Assembly: GCA_036497945.1 (NCBI GenBank)
Contig: DASXIN010000031.1
Span: 9,853 to 73,852 of the forward strand
Source of the DNA: RYN-230 sp036497945
GTDB lineage: Bacteria > Actinomycetota > Actinomycetes > Streptosporangiales > Streptosporangiaceae
Direction of reading: 5' to 3'
DNA length: 64,000 nucleotides
Each line of letters opens with the position of its first letter. Positions within the stretch are counted from its first letter, which is position 1. Of the stretch, positions 1 through 7,492 are shown piece by piece. The notes under the pieces are model-generated. The model saw only the letters and a list, made by a program, of their open reading frames with translations. It searched no databases and was not told the origin of the DNA. Position numbers and translations under genes: made by a program.

Positions 1-268
1 CGGCGGCCTGCTGCAGGGTCCAGTCGGGGGAGGCGAACACCACGTCCACGGTGCGGTGCTGGGCGACCAGTTCGGTGTCCGGATCCTGGCCGGTGCCGAC
101 CGAGTCCAGGATGTCGCGTTCGGTCAGGATGCCGACCCCGGCGTGCTGATCGTCGGTCACCACGGCCGCGCCGACCCGGCGGGCTGACATCAGCCGGGCC
201 GCTTCGCGCAGCGTATGGGCCGGCCCGATCGTGAGCACCAGCTTGGTCATGCCGTCTCGCACCTGCAC
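1..268 (-). CDS. CBS-domain protein (N-terminal part; runs off the window)
   Basis: The first 89 codons of a CBS-domain protein are present; the C-terminus lies beyond the left edge. The GTG start is preceded by a GGGAG-type ribosome site, and an in-frame ATG six codons later is the alternative. The visible protein shows one CBS repeat, with an early M-S-A-R-R-V-G-A-A-V-V-like strand and an ILTERDIL motif near residue 50. CBS domains bind adenosyl nucleotides and usually regulate a partner; in actinobacteria such stand-alone CBS proteins are common and mostly uncharacterised. It lies upstream of nothing in the window and is followed by a 217-base gap before hisN on the same strand. A role as a nucleotide-sensing protein is inferred from the domain only. 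Confidence 0.8.
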   Translation of the reverse strand, partial: MQVRDGMTKLVLTIGPAHTLREAARLMSARRVGAAVVTDDQHAGVGILTERDILDSVGTGQDPDTELVAQHRTVDVVFASPDWTLQQAA

Positions 269-485
269 GATCGATCACTCCCTGGGGTCATTTCGGAAGC
301 GCCACCACCTTCCCGTGGGCTACCGGGCCGGCGGTGGCGCCTCGTGCGGACATATCGCGCTTGTGCCCTTGTGACAGGCACTGAATTCCAGCATCCGCGC
401 AACCTGGCCCGAGGGCAAGGGCCTTTCTCCGGCCAGTTTGCCGATCGTTGGACGTCCTATAAGGGCAGGTTGAAGGCCTAGTCGC

Positions 486-1274
486 CTAGTCCGCGCCGGT
501 CAGCGTGCGGAGCACCGTGTCGTGCAGCCGGCCGTTGCTGCACACCACGCTGCCGCCCTCCGGAGTGGCCTGGCCGGCCAGGTCGGTGAACGTGCCGCCC
601 GCCTCCTCCACGATGACCTGCAGCGCGGCCAGGTCCCACAGCGACACCTCGGGCTCGGCCGAGAAGTCCACCGCGCCCTCGGCCACCAGCACGTGCGACC
701 AGAAGTCGCCGTAGGCCCGGGACCGCCAGGCCGCCTGGGCCAGCCCGAGGAAGCCGTCCAGCATGCCGCGCTCGGCCCAGCCGCCCACGCCGGAGTAGGA
801 GAACGAGGCGTCCTCGAGCCGGGCCACGTCGGACACCCGGCAGCGGCTCGCCTTGGTCAGGCTGCGCCCAGTCCACGCCCCGGTGCCGGGGGCGGCCCAC
901 CAGCGCCGGCCGAGCACCGGCGCGGACACCACACCGGTGACCACCTTGTCCCCATCCATCAGGCCGATCAGGGTGGCCCACACCGGCACCCCGCGGACGT
1001 AGTTCTTGGTTCCGTCGATCGGGTCGATGACCCAGCACCGCGGCCCGCCGCCTTCGCGGCCGAACTCCTCGCCCAGCACGGCGTCCCGGGGGCGGGACCG
1101 GCGCAGCACGTTACGCAGGATCTCCTCGGCCGCCTTGTCCGCGTCGGTCACCGGGGTCAGGTCCGGTTTGGCCTCGACGTGCAAGTCCAGGGCCCGGAAG
1201 CGGCGCGTGGTGATGTCATCCGCCGCGTCGGCGAGGACGTGGGCGAAACGCAGGTCATCGTCGTATCCCGCCAT
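486..1274 (-). CDS. hisN: Inositol-monophosphatase-family phosphatase, probably histidinol-phosphatase HisN
   Basis: A 262-residue member of the Mg2+-dependent inositol monophosphatase family. Metal-binding signatures are intact: GEEFG at about residues 68-72, DPIDGT at 84-89 and the C-terminal SLWDLAA motif at about 211-217. In actinobacteria this subfamily supplies histidinol-phosphatase (histidine biosynthesis step 8), so HisN is the likeliest identity, with inositol or other sugar phosphates as the alternative. The start was taken at the ATG that opens M-A-G-Y-D-D-D because an upstream in-frame GTG only adds a low-information tail of 13 residues. It is the last gene of a leftward run aroA-rsgA-hisN, an arrangement I recall from other actinobacteria. 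Confidence 0.88.
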   Translation of the reverse strand: MAGYDDDLRFAHVLADAADDITTRRFRALDLHVEAKPDLTPVTDADKAAEEILRNVLRRSRPRDAVLGEEFGREGGGPRCWVIDPIDGTKNYVRGVPVWATLIGLMDGDKVVTGVVSAPVLGRRWWAAPGTGAWTGRSLTKASRCRVSDVARLEDASFSYSGVGGWAERGMLDGFLGLAQAAWRSRAYGDFWSHVLVAEGAVDFSAEPEVSLWDLAALQVIVEEAGGTFTDLAGQATPEGGSVVCSNGRLHDTVLRTLTGAD

Positions 1275-1359
1275 GCCGGGAAACGGTAGCGGATCAGTGC
1301 CCCGGCCGGCCATTGCCCCAGGCAGACGGGTCGTTCCCCGGGCCGGTCCGGCGGCCTGG

Positions 1360-2382
1360 TCAGCTGGTGTCGTCGCCTTCCCGGCTGCGCAGCAGGCGGC
1401 GCAGCGAGTCCAGCCGCTGCACCAGCCGGCTGTCCCCGCCCTGGTCGCGGACCCAGTCGTCGAGCGCGCAGTCCGGCTCCAGATGCGTGCAGCCGCGCGG
1501 GCAGGCCAGGGTGCCCGGGGCTAGATCGGGAAACGCCCGCACCACCCGCTCCGGCGCGACGTGGGCCAGGCCGAACCCGCGCAGCCCCGGGGTGTCGATG
1601 AGCCAGCCTTCGCCGGGCAGCGGCAGCGCGACCACGGACGAGGACGTGTGGCGGCCCCGCCCAGTCACCGGGCTGACCGCGCCGACGGCCCGGTCCGCCC
1701 CCGGGATCAGCGCGTTGATCAGGGTCGACTTGCCCACCCCGGAATGCCCGACGAGAACGCTGACCCGCCCGGCCAGGGCCTCCCGCAGCGGGTCGAGGCG
1801 GGCCGGGGTGAGCGGATGGCCGAGCACCACGTGCGGGATGCCGAGCGGCCCGTACACGTCGAGAATCGGCGCGGCCGGGGCCAGATCGGCCTTGGTCAGC
1901 ACGAGCAGCGGGCTCAGCCCGGCGTCGTACGCGGCGACCAGGAACCGGTCGATCAGCCGGGGCCGCGGCGGCGGGTCAGCCAGCGCAGTCACGATGACCA
2001 GTTGGTCCGCGTTGGCCACGATGACCCGCTCCACCGGGTCGGTGTCGTCGGCCGAGCGGCGCAGCACGGACTTCCGCGGCTCCACCCGGACGATCCGGGC
2101 CAGCGTGCCCGGCTCCCCGGAGATGTCGCCCGCCAGGGCGACCCGGTCGCCGACCACCACGCTGTGGCGGCCCAGTTCGCGGGCGCGCATCGCGGTCACC
2201 GTCCGCTGGCCGGGTCCGTCGTCAAGCAGGGTGCCGTACCGGCCCCGGTCCACCGCGGCCACGAACGCCTCGGCCGCGTCCTCGTGGGCCGGCCGCCGCC
2301 TGGTCCGCGGCCGGGTGCCGCGTGCCGGGCGGACCCGGACGTCATCCTCGTCCAGGTTGGCATAGCCGGGCCGCCGGTTCAG
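1360..2382 (-). CDS. rsgA: Ribosome small-subunit-dependent GTPase RsgA, probable CTG start
   Basis: Circularly permuted GTPase that matures the 30S ribosomal subunit. The order G4-G1-G3 is visible: LTKAD at about residues 162-166, the P-loop GHSGVGKST at about 212-220, then DTPG, followed by the C-terminal zinc-binding Cys/His cluster (C-x-x-x-C-x-H-x5-C). The first GTG codon (2262) would remove a basic tail of the type D-E-D-D-V-R-V-R-P that actinobacterial RsgA proteins share. No ATG, GTG or TTG exists upstream in frame, but a CTG at 2382-2380 restores this tail, gives 340 residues as in relatives, has GGAG eight bases upstream and overlaps the aroA TGA stop (CTGA). I therefore place the start at the CTG and infer translational coupling to aroA. 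Confidence 0.88.
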   Translation of the reverse strand: MNRRPGYANLDEDDVRVRPARGTRPRTRRRPAHEDAAEAFVAAVDRGRYGTLLDDGPGQRTVTAMRARELGRHSVVVGDRVALAGDISGEPGTLARIVRVEPRKSVLRRSADDTDPVERVIVANADQLVIVTALADPPPRPRLIDRFLVAAYDAGLSPLLVLTKADLAPAAPILDVYGPLGIPHVVLGHPLTPARLDPLREALAGRVSVLVGHSGVGKSTLINALIPGADRAVGAVSPVTGRGRHTSSSVVALPLPGEGWLIDTPGLRGFGLAHVAPERVVRAFPDLAPGTLACPRGCTHLEPDCALDDWVRDQGGDSRLVQRLDSLRRLLRSREGDDTS

Positions 2383-3701
2383 GGAGCCTGCTCCAGCATC
2401 GCCGCCCAGACATCGGGGAACTCGGGGAACGTCTTGCCGACCGTCGCCGGGTCGGCCACCGCCAGGCCCGGCACCGCCAGGCCGAGCACGGCGGCCGCCA
2501 TCACCAGCCGGTGATCGTCGTAGGTGGCGAACGGCCGGGCCGCGCGCAGCGGCCGGGGCTGGATCCGCAGCCCGTCGGGCAGCTCGGTCACCGCGCCGCC
2601 CAGCGCGTTGATCTCGGTGGCCAGCGCGGCCAGCCGGTCGGTCTCGTGCGTCCGCTGGTGCCCGATGCCGGTGAGCACCGACGGGGAGTCGGCCAGCGCG
2701 GTCAGCGCACCGGTGACCATCGAGATCTCGTTGCAGTCGGCCAGGTCGGCGGTGATGCCGTGGATCCGGCCGGTGCCGGCGACGGTCAGCCCGTCCGGCC
2801 CGGCCGAGCAGGTGGCGCCCAGCTGGGTGAACACATCCAGGATCTGGCTGGCCGGCTGGGTGGTCACCGCGGGCCAGTCCAGGATCGTCACGCTCCCGCC
2901 GGTGACCAGCGCCGCGGCCAGGAACGGGGCGGAATTCACCACATCGGGCTGAACGCGCACCGCCTGGCTGCTCAGCTGCCCCGGGTGCACGAACCAGGTG
3001 TCCGGGTGGCCGCCCCGGCCGGCCGTGCTCGTTTCCACCGTGCTCGTCTCTACCGTGGCCCCGGCGTCGCGCAGCATCTGCACGGTCATCGCGATGTGCG
3101 GGGCGGACGGGGCACGCGGGCCGCGGTGCCGGACTTCCAGGCCCTTCTCGTACCGGGGGGCGGCCAGCAGCAGCCCGGACACCAGCTGGGACGAGGCGGA
3201 CGCGTCCACGGTGACCACGCCGCCGGGCAGCGTGCCGGTGCCGTGCACGGTGAACGGGATCGCGCCGCGGCCGCCGTCGTCGATGCTCGCCCCGAGTTCG
3301 CGCAGCGCCGCGATGATCGCGCCCACCGGCCGCCGGGCGGCGGCCGGGTCGCCAAGGAACTCCACCGGCACGCTGGCCAGCGCGGCGACCGGGGGCACGA
3401 ACCGCAGCACCGTGCCGGCGTTGCCTACATCGACCTGGCTGGGCTGGCTGGCCCAGCCGGGGGTGACCCGCCAGGCCCGGGGATCGGCGGTGTCCAGCTG
3501 AGCGCCGAGCGCCTGCAGCGCGCCGGCCATCAGCTGGGTGTCCCGGGCCCGCAGCGGGTGCCGCACCTCGGCCGGCCCGGCGGCCAGCGCGGCCAGCACC
3601 AGTGCCCGGTTGGTCATCGACTTGGATCCGGGCAGCCGCACCTGGGCCCGGACCGGGCCGGTGGCCTGCGGAGCGGGCCAGACCGCTGGCGGGGTTTCCA
3701 T
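2379..3701 (-). CDS. aroA: 3-phosphoshikimate 1-carboxyvinyltransferase (EPSP synthase)
   Basis: Sixth enzyme of the shikimate pathway; joins phosphoenolpyruvate to shikimate 3-phosphate. The phosphate-binding LPGSKSMTNRAL motif lies near residue 24, the GNAGT-x-x-RF motif near residue 95, and the C-terminal DHRLVM and KTFPEF motifs close the protein. Its 440 residues match the family. The start is the ATG of M-E-T-P-P; an in-frame upstream start would add 25 residues without family support. The ribosome site is weak, so leaderless translation is possible. The stop codon overlaps the proposed CTG start of rsgA. It is transcribed away from the SRAP gene across a 235-base gap. Confidence 0.93.
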   Translation of the reverse strand: METPPAVWPAPQATGPVRAQVRLPGSKSMTNRALVLAALAAGPAEVRHPLRARDTQLMAGALQALGAQLDTADPRAWRVTPGWASQPSQVDVGNAGTVLRFVPPVAALASVPVEFLGDPAAARRPVGAIIAALRELGASIDDGGRGAIPFTVHGTGTLPGGVVTVDASASSQLVSGLLLAAPRYEKGLEVRHRGPRAPSAPHIAMTVQMLRDAGATVETSTVETSTAGRGGHPDTWFVHPGQLSSQAVRVQPDVVNSAPFLAAALVTGGSVTILDWPAVTTQPASQILDVFTQLGATCSAGPDGLTVAGTGRIHGITADLADCNEISMVTGALTALADSPSVLTGIGHQRTHETDRLAALATEINALGGAVTELPDGLRIQPRPLRAARPFATYDDHRLVMAAAVLGLAVPGLAVADPATVGKTFPEFPDVWAAMLEQAP

Positions 3702-3936
3702 GCTGTGAGCGTAATGCGTGGGCTGGCCGGCCGCCCGGAGGGAACCGGCTGAATCAGGGAAAGAACCAGCGGACACCGCGCAGGTGAGAGCCCTGCCAGC
3801 GGCAGTAGGGCTCGGGTGGACCCGCGGTGAAGGTTTGGTTAACCAGATTTGTGGTTAGGAAAGGCCCATTCCGTGCTTCGCCGGTTCCGGCTTGCCCGGG
3901 AACTGACGCCTGGCTAGCAGCGGACGGGAGAAGCTG

Positions 3937-4731
3937 ATGTGTGGTCGTTTCGCGTCGGCGCGCAAGCGCCAGGAGCTCCTGGAGGAGTTCAGCGTGCTGC
4001 GCGACCGCGTCGAGGACGACTTGCGGCCGGACTACAACGTGGCCCCGACCAAGCCGATCTACGCGGTGCTGACCAGGCGGCCCAAGGACACAGCGGAACC
4101 TGGCAGCGGCCCGGCTGACGGCAGCGGGGATGGTGACGGCGCCGAGCCGGTGCGCACGCTGCGCGTGATGCGCTGGGGCCTGGTGCCGTCGTGGGCCAAG
4201 GACATCTCGATCGGCAGCCGACTGATCAACGCACGGTCCGAGACCGTGGCCGTCAAGCCGGCGTTCCGCCGGGCGTTCGCCCGGCACCGCTGCCTGCTCC
4301 CGGCGGACGGCTATTACGAATGGGAGAAGACCGGGGACCCGGCGAAGCCACAGAAGCAGCCGTACTACATCCACCGCAAGGACGGCGGGGTGCTGGCCTT
4401 CGCCGGCCTGTACGAGCTGTGGCGGGACAAGAGCGTGCCCGACGAGGATCCGAAGGCCTGGCTGTGGTCGGCCACCATCATCACCACCCGGGCCGAGGAC
4501 GAGATCGGGCGGATCCACGACCGGATGCCGATGGTGATCGAGCCGGCCCGCTGGGCGGACTGGCTCGACCCGGCGGCCAGCGGCGGCGAGGCGCTGCACG
4601 GGCTGCTGGCCCCGGCCGCGGCGGCCCACCTGACGTCATTTCCCGTCTCAACGGAGGTCAATTCGGTACGGCACAACGGGCCGGGGCTCATCGAGCCACT
4701 GGCTGGTTCGGTGCCCGGCACGTTGTTCTGA
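3937..4731 (+). CDS. SRAP/YedK-type abasic-site DNA-protein crosslink protein
   Basis: A 264-residue SOS-response-associated peptidase family protein (bacterial YedK, human HMCES). These proteins shield abasic sites in single-stranded DNA by forming a thiazolidine crosslink through Cys2. The catalytic N-terminus M-C-G-R-F is exactly at the chosen ATG, which has GGGAG eight bases upstream, so the start is well fixed. Other family residues visible are the PDYNVAPT asparagine, the DGYYEW glutamate and the IHDRMPMVI histidine. An acidic Gly/Asp-rich insertion near residues 50-72 is longer than in compact homologues. It stands alone, divergent from aroA; synteny with aroA is also known to me from mycobacteria. 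Confidence 0.93.
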   Translation: MCGRFASARKRQELLEEFSVLRDRVEDDLRPDYNVAPTKPIYAVLTRRPKDTAEPGSGPADGSGDGDGAEPVRTLRVMRWGLVPSWAKDISIGSRLINARSETVAVKPAFRRAFARHRCLLPADGYYEWEKTGDPAKPQKQPYYIHRKDGGVLAFAGLYELWRDKSVPDEDPKAWLWSATIITTRAEDEIGRIHDRMPMVIEPARWADWLDPAASGGEALHGLLAPAAAAHLTSFPVSTEVNSVRHNGPGLIEPLAGSVPGTLF

Positions 4732-4803
4732 GGCCCCCGGGCGCGGCCGGCTCCCACGACTATTCCGCTGCGCCGCCGGTGCCCCGACCAGCATGGAGGA
4801 CTT

Positions 4804-5148
4804 ATGGAGACGCTTACCGTACAAAAGCGGCTGGAAGATGCGTGCGCGCAGCTCGACCGGTCGATCGCGGTGCTGCGCAGCGAGCAGCCAGCCGCCCGCG
4901 CGGACTTCCCCCAGGACGAGATCGACGCCGGGACCAGCCTGGCCGAAGGCGACCGGGCCGAGGCCATCCTGGCCTCGGCCATGTCGCAGCGCTCCGAGAT
5001 CGTGGCCGCGCTGGGCCGGATCCAGGACGGCAGCTACGGGACGTGCGCGGACTGCGGGCGGCCGATCCCGGAAGGGCGGCTGGAGGCCCGCCCGGAGGCG
5101 GCCCGCTGCGTGAACTGCCAGTCCAAGCGGGACCGGATGCGCCGCTAG
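4804..5148 (+). CDS. DksA/TraR-type C4 zinc-finger protein
   Basis: A 114-residue protein with an N-terminal helical hairpin region and a C-terminal four-cysteine zinc finger (C-A-D-C-G-R-P-I-P then C-V-N-C near the end), as in DksA/TraR proteins that enter the RNA polymerase secondary channel. The hairpin carries an acidic D-F-P-Q-D-E-I-D segment. Ribosome site GGAGG is five bases before the ATG. The stop TAG overlaps the stop of the convergent methyltransferase-like gene in one CTAG tetranucleotide. In actinobacteria related proteins modulate rRNA and antibiotic promoters; the exact role here is not known. Confidence 0.85.
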   Translation: METLTVQKRLEDACAQLDRSIAVLRSEQPAARADFPQDEIDAGTSLAEGDRAEAILASAMSQRSEIVAALGRIQDGSYGTCADCGRPIPEGRLEARPEAARCVNCQSKRDRMRR

Positions 5149-5951
5149 CCTGGCTTGCGCGCCGCGGCCAGCAAGTACATGCCGAACGACCCGCTGCCGC
5201 CGGCCGCGGGCGCTTCCTCCTGGCCCGCCGCCATCTCGGCCCGGACCAGGCGCATGATGGCGCGGGGCTCCTTGCGCAGCACGTGATCCACCATGGACGG
5301 GGACAGCACGGTGCGCGGCAGGATCCAGCTGACCTCGAGCCCCGCCTCGGTGAGCAGGTCGCTGAGCTGCTCCGGGCCGAAGCACCGGGTGATCCGGCCA
5401 TCCGGCCAGGGGATCAGCACCACCTCAGCCTGCGGCAGGTCGGTCAGCTCGGCCCAGTGGTGCTGTTCGGCCAGGATGGACATGCCGAGCACGAGCGAAT
5501 CCACGCAGGCCAGCAGCTGGCCGCCGGGCCGGAGCACCCGGCTGATCTCGGCCGCGATGTCCTCGGACATCAGGTGCGCGGACAGCGCGCCGTCCTCGGC
5601 GATCACCCCGTCCACGGTGCCGTCGCCCAGGAAGGACAGCCGGATCGGGTCCGCTACCACCGGCACCAGCTGGCCCGGCGCGGTCCCCGCCCGGGCGGGC
5701 AGGGACCCCAGGGCGAGCTGCTGGGGCAGCACCCGGATGACCCGGTAGCCGGAGGCGGCGGCCTGGGCTGCCCCGCTGGACTGCGGGCCGGAGATGTCGA
5801 GCAGGATCCCCCCCCGGGCGGGCAGCCAGGCTTGCAGCTGGGCCGCCGCGACCGCCCGCTGGAATTGCCAGTAGGCCGTGAGTGAGCCGGAACCGAGAAC
5901 AGCGAGCGGGCTGGTTGCACTGGTCGCCGGGGTGATACTGGCCGCCACCAT
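5145..5951 (-). CDS. Methyltransferase-like protein, function unknown
   Basis: A 268-residue protein with a class I methyltransferase-like layout: a G-G-I-L-L-D-I-S-G-P strand near residue 45, an acidic V-D-G-V-I-A-E-D segment, and the diagnostic E-I-S-R-V-L-R-P-G-G-Q-L-L motif near residue 140. The glycine-rich SAM loop is degenerate, so S-adenosylmethionine binding is uncertain. The start ATG was chosen because longer upstream reading would overlap the sigR promoter and leader; a GGAG lies just before it and the adjacent GTG is an alternative. It is transcribed divergently from sigR, whose promoter lies about 130 bases away. Confidence 0.65.
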   Translation of the reverse strand: MVAASITPATSATSPLAVLGSGSLTAYWQFQRAVAAAQLQAWLPARGGILLDISGPQSSGAAQAAASGYRVIRVLPQQLALGSLPARAGTAPGQLVPVVADPIRLSFLGDGTVDGVIAEDGALSAHLMSEDIAAEISRVLRPGGQLLACVDSLVLGMSILAEQHHWAELTDLPQAEVVLIPWPDGRITRCFGPEQLSDLLTEAGLEVSWILPRTVLSPSMVDHVLRKEPRAIMRLVRAEMAAGQEEAPAAGGSGSFGMYLLAAARKPG

Positions 5952-6077
5952 GACTCCATCCCGCGCGGGCGGTGTCGCGCTGCCGTACCGGATGCCCGCG
6001 CAGTCCTTCCTTTTGAGATGTTCCCCGCCGCGCCGCAGCCTCACCTGACCTGATGGCCAGGTCCCAGGTCCGGGGCC

Positions 6078-6103
6078 GGAATGAAGCCGGTGCACGGCCT
6101 GTT
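6078..6103 (+). promoter_or_regulatory. SigR-type autoregulatory promoter
   Basis: GGAAT at 6078-6082, an 18-base spacer, then GTT at 6101-6103. This fits the known SigR/SigH consensus (GGAAT-N18-GTT) exactly and lies 142 bases before the proposed sigR GTG start, so autoregulation is inferred. Confidence 0.75.
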
Positions 6104-6244
6104 GCACGAGGCGTGGTCGTAGCCGAACGCGCACCGCGCGCCAATCCACTCCAGCTGCCTCGCTTCGAGCCGGGCTTGGCCGGGGATGTATTCTCCCGGC
6201 CATACGCTGATGACTTCCGGCCAGTGCCGGAGATCTCCGAGGGG

Positions 6245-6886
6245 GTGGGTCCGGTAACTGAAACACTCGAGCAGCGAAGCGAGCGCTTCGAGCACGACGT
6301 GCTGCCTTACCTGGACCAGCTCTACTCGGCTGGGCTGCGGATGACGCGGAACCCGGCGGACGCCGAAGATCTGGTCCAGGAGACCTTCGCGAAGGCGTAC
6401 GCGTCGTTCCACCAGTTCCAGCCGGGCACCAACCTGAAGGCCTGGCTGTTCCGCATCCTGACCAACACGTTCATCAACAGCTACCGCAAGAAGCAGCGGG
6501 AGCCGCAGCGGTCCGGGGCCGAGGAGATCGAGGACTGGCAGCTGGCCCGGGCGGCCTCGCACACCTCGTCCGGGCTGAAGTCGGCCGAGGCGGAAGCCCT
6601 GGAGCGGCTGCCGGACTCGGATATCAAGAGTGCGCTGCAAGCCCTGCCGGAAGAATTCCGGATCGCGGTCTACCTGGCCGACGTGGAGGGCTTCGCGTAC
6701 AAGGAGATCGCCGACATCATGGGCACGCCGATCGGCACCGTCATGTCGCGGCTGCACCGCGGGCGCCGGCAACTACGCGACATGCTGCAGGACTACGCGG
6801 CTGATCGCGGCGTTAACCCGACCGGGCCGGCTCCGCAGGAGCAGGCTTCCCAGGCGAACGGCGAACTGGGGGCGGACAGGTCATGA
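6245..6886 (+). CDS. sigR: Redox-responsive ECF sigma factor SigR (SigH in mycobacteria)
   Basis: ECF sigma factor directing the thiol-oxidative stress response, held inactive by the next gene product. Region 2 is seen as A-L-R-M-T-R-N-P-A-D-A-E-D-L-V-Q-E-T, followed by N-L-K-A-W-L-F-R-I-L-T-N-T-F-I-N-S-Y, and region 4 as G-T-P-I-G-T-V-M-S-R-L-H-R-G-R. The GTG opens V-G-P-V-T, matching the usual SigR N-terminus as I recall it, giving 213 residues. The frame stays open 64 codons upstream (to 6053), which recalls the long SigR' isoform made from the autoregulated promoter in Streptomyces. Its stop overlaps the rsrA start in ATGA. Confidence 0.93.
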   Translation: MGPVTETLEQRSERFEHDVLPYLDQLYSAGLRMTRNPADAEDLVQETFAKAYASFHQFQPGTNLKAWLFRILTNTFINSYRKKQREPQRSGAEEIEDWQLARAASHTSSGLKSAEAEALERLPDSDIKSALQALPEEFRIAVYLADVEGFAYKEIADIMGTPIGTVMSRLHRGRRQLRDMLQDYAADRGVNPTGPAPQEQASQANGELGADRS

Positions 6887-7179
6887 GCTGTGGCAAGCCA
6901 CACGAGACCCCATGTACCGAAGTGCTCGACCGGGTCTACTCCTACCTGGACGGGGAGCTAGGCGACGACCGCCGGGCGAAGATCCGCCAGCATCTGGACG
7001 AGTGCGGCCCGTGCCTGCGTGAGTTCGGCCTGGAAGAGGCGGTCAAGCGGCTGGTGCACAAGCACTGCGGCCACGACGAGGTACCCCAGGACCTGCGGAT
7101 CAAGGTGCTGACCCGGATCCAGGAGGTCCGGGCCACGATCGAGATCACTGAGTTTTCCGCCCAGACGGACGCTGAGTAA
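6883..7179 (+). CDS. rsrA: Zinc-binding redox anti-sigma factor RsrA
   Basis: A 98-residue ZAS-family anti-sigma factor that binds SigR when reduced and releases it on disulfide formation with zinc loss. The H-x3-C-x2-C zinc motif is complete (His37, Cys41, Cys44), and Cys3 and Cys11 correspond to the N-terminal cysteines of RsrA. It overlaps the sigR stop by four bases (ATGA), so the two are translationally coupled and co-regulated from the SigR-type promoter. Size and cysteine pattern match the family. Confidence 0.93.
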   Translation: MSCGKPHETPCTEVLDRVYSYLDGELGDDRRAKIRQHLDECGPCLREFGLEEAVKRLVHKHCGHDEVPQDLRIKVLTRIQEVRATIEITEFSAQTDAE

Positions 7180-7315
7180 TCGCCGGGTCCGGCGGCAGAT
7201 CACCCCATTCGCTCCTTCATCCGCCGTCAATCGCGGCCAAAAAGAAGTGTCACTCTCTGTCCCTGGTTTCCACTGATTGTAGATATCGGTCATGAGTCTC
7301 CGCGAATAGCGGTGA

Positions 7316-7483
7316 TGGCGTTACCCTGAGTGGCGAACGAGTCCGGCCGGCGGGTCGGCGGACCGGGACCGGTGCACCGCGGCGCTGGAAATGCTCCGGC
7401 TGGACACCGCGGCCGAGTATGAACCGGGCGTGGTGGAGGCGCTGAGCAAGGTCACCGACCGCTGCTACCCGGGGCGCCGGTAA
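7316..7483 (+). pseudogene. Possible gene remnant with an HD-GYP-like C-terminus
   Basis: This fills most of the 313-base gap between rsrA and the biotin carboxylase. An open stretch of 55 codons has no usable start and ends with A-L-E-M-L-R-L-D-T-A-A-E-Y-E-P-G-V-V-E-A, followed by a TAA ten bases before the next gene. The pattern resembles the last helices of HD-GYP/HD-domain proteins (Y-x-P-x-V-V-E-A). I read it as a decayed fragment, but chance resemblance cannot be excluded. The preceding 130 bases (7180-7315) are comparatively AT-rich and probably hold the promoter for the downstream genes. Confidence 0.3.
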
Positions 7484-7492
7484 GCTGCCCCG

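Noticed and set aside
5952..6266. Upstream extension of the methyltransferase-like gene
   Set aside because: It would cover the SigR promoter and the sigR leader, and its composition is Arg/Pro-rich without any motif.
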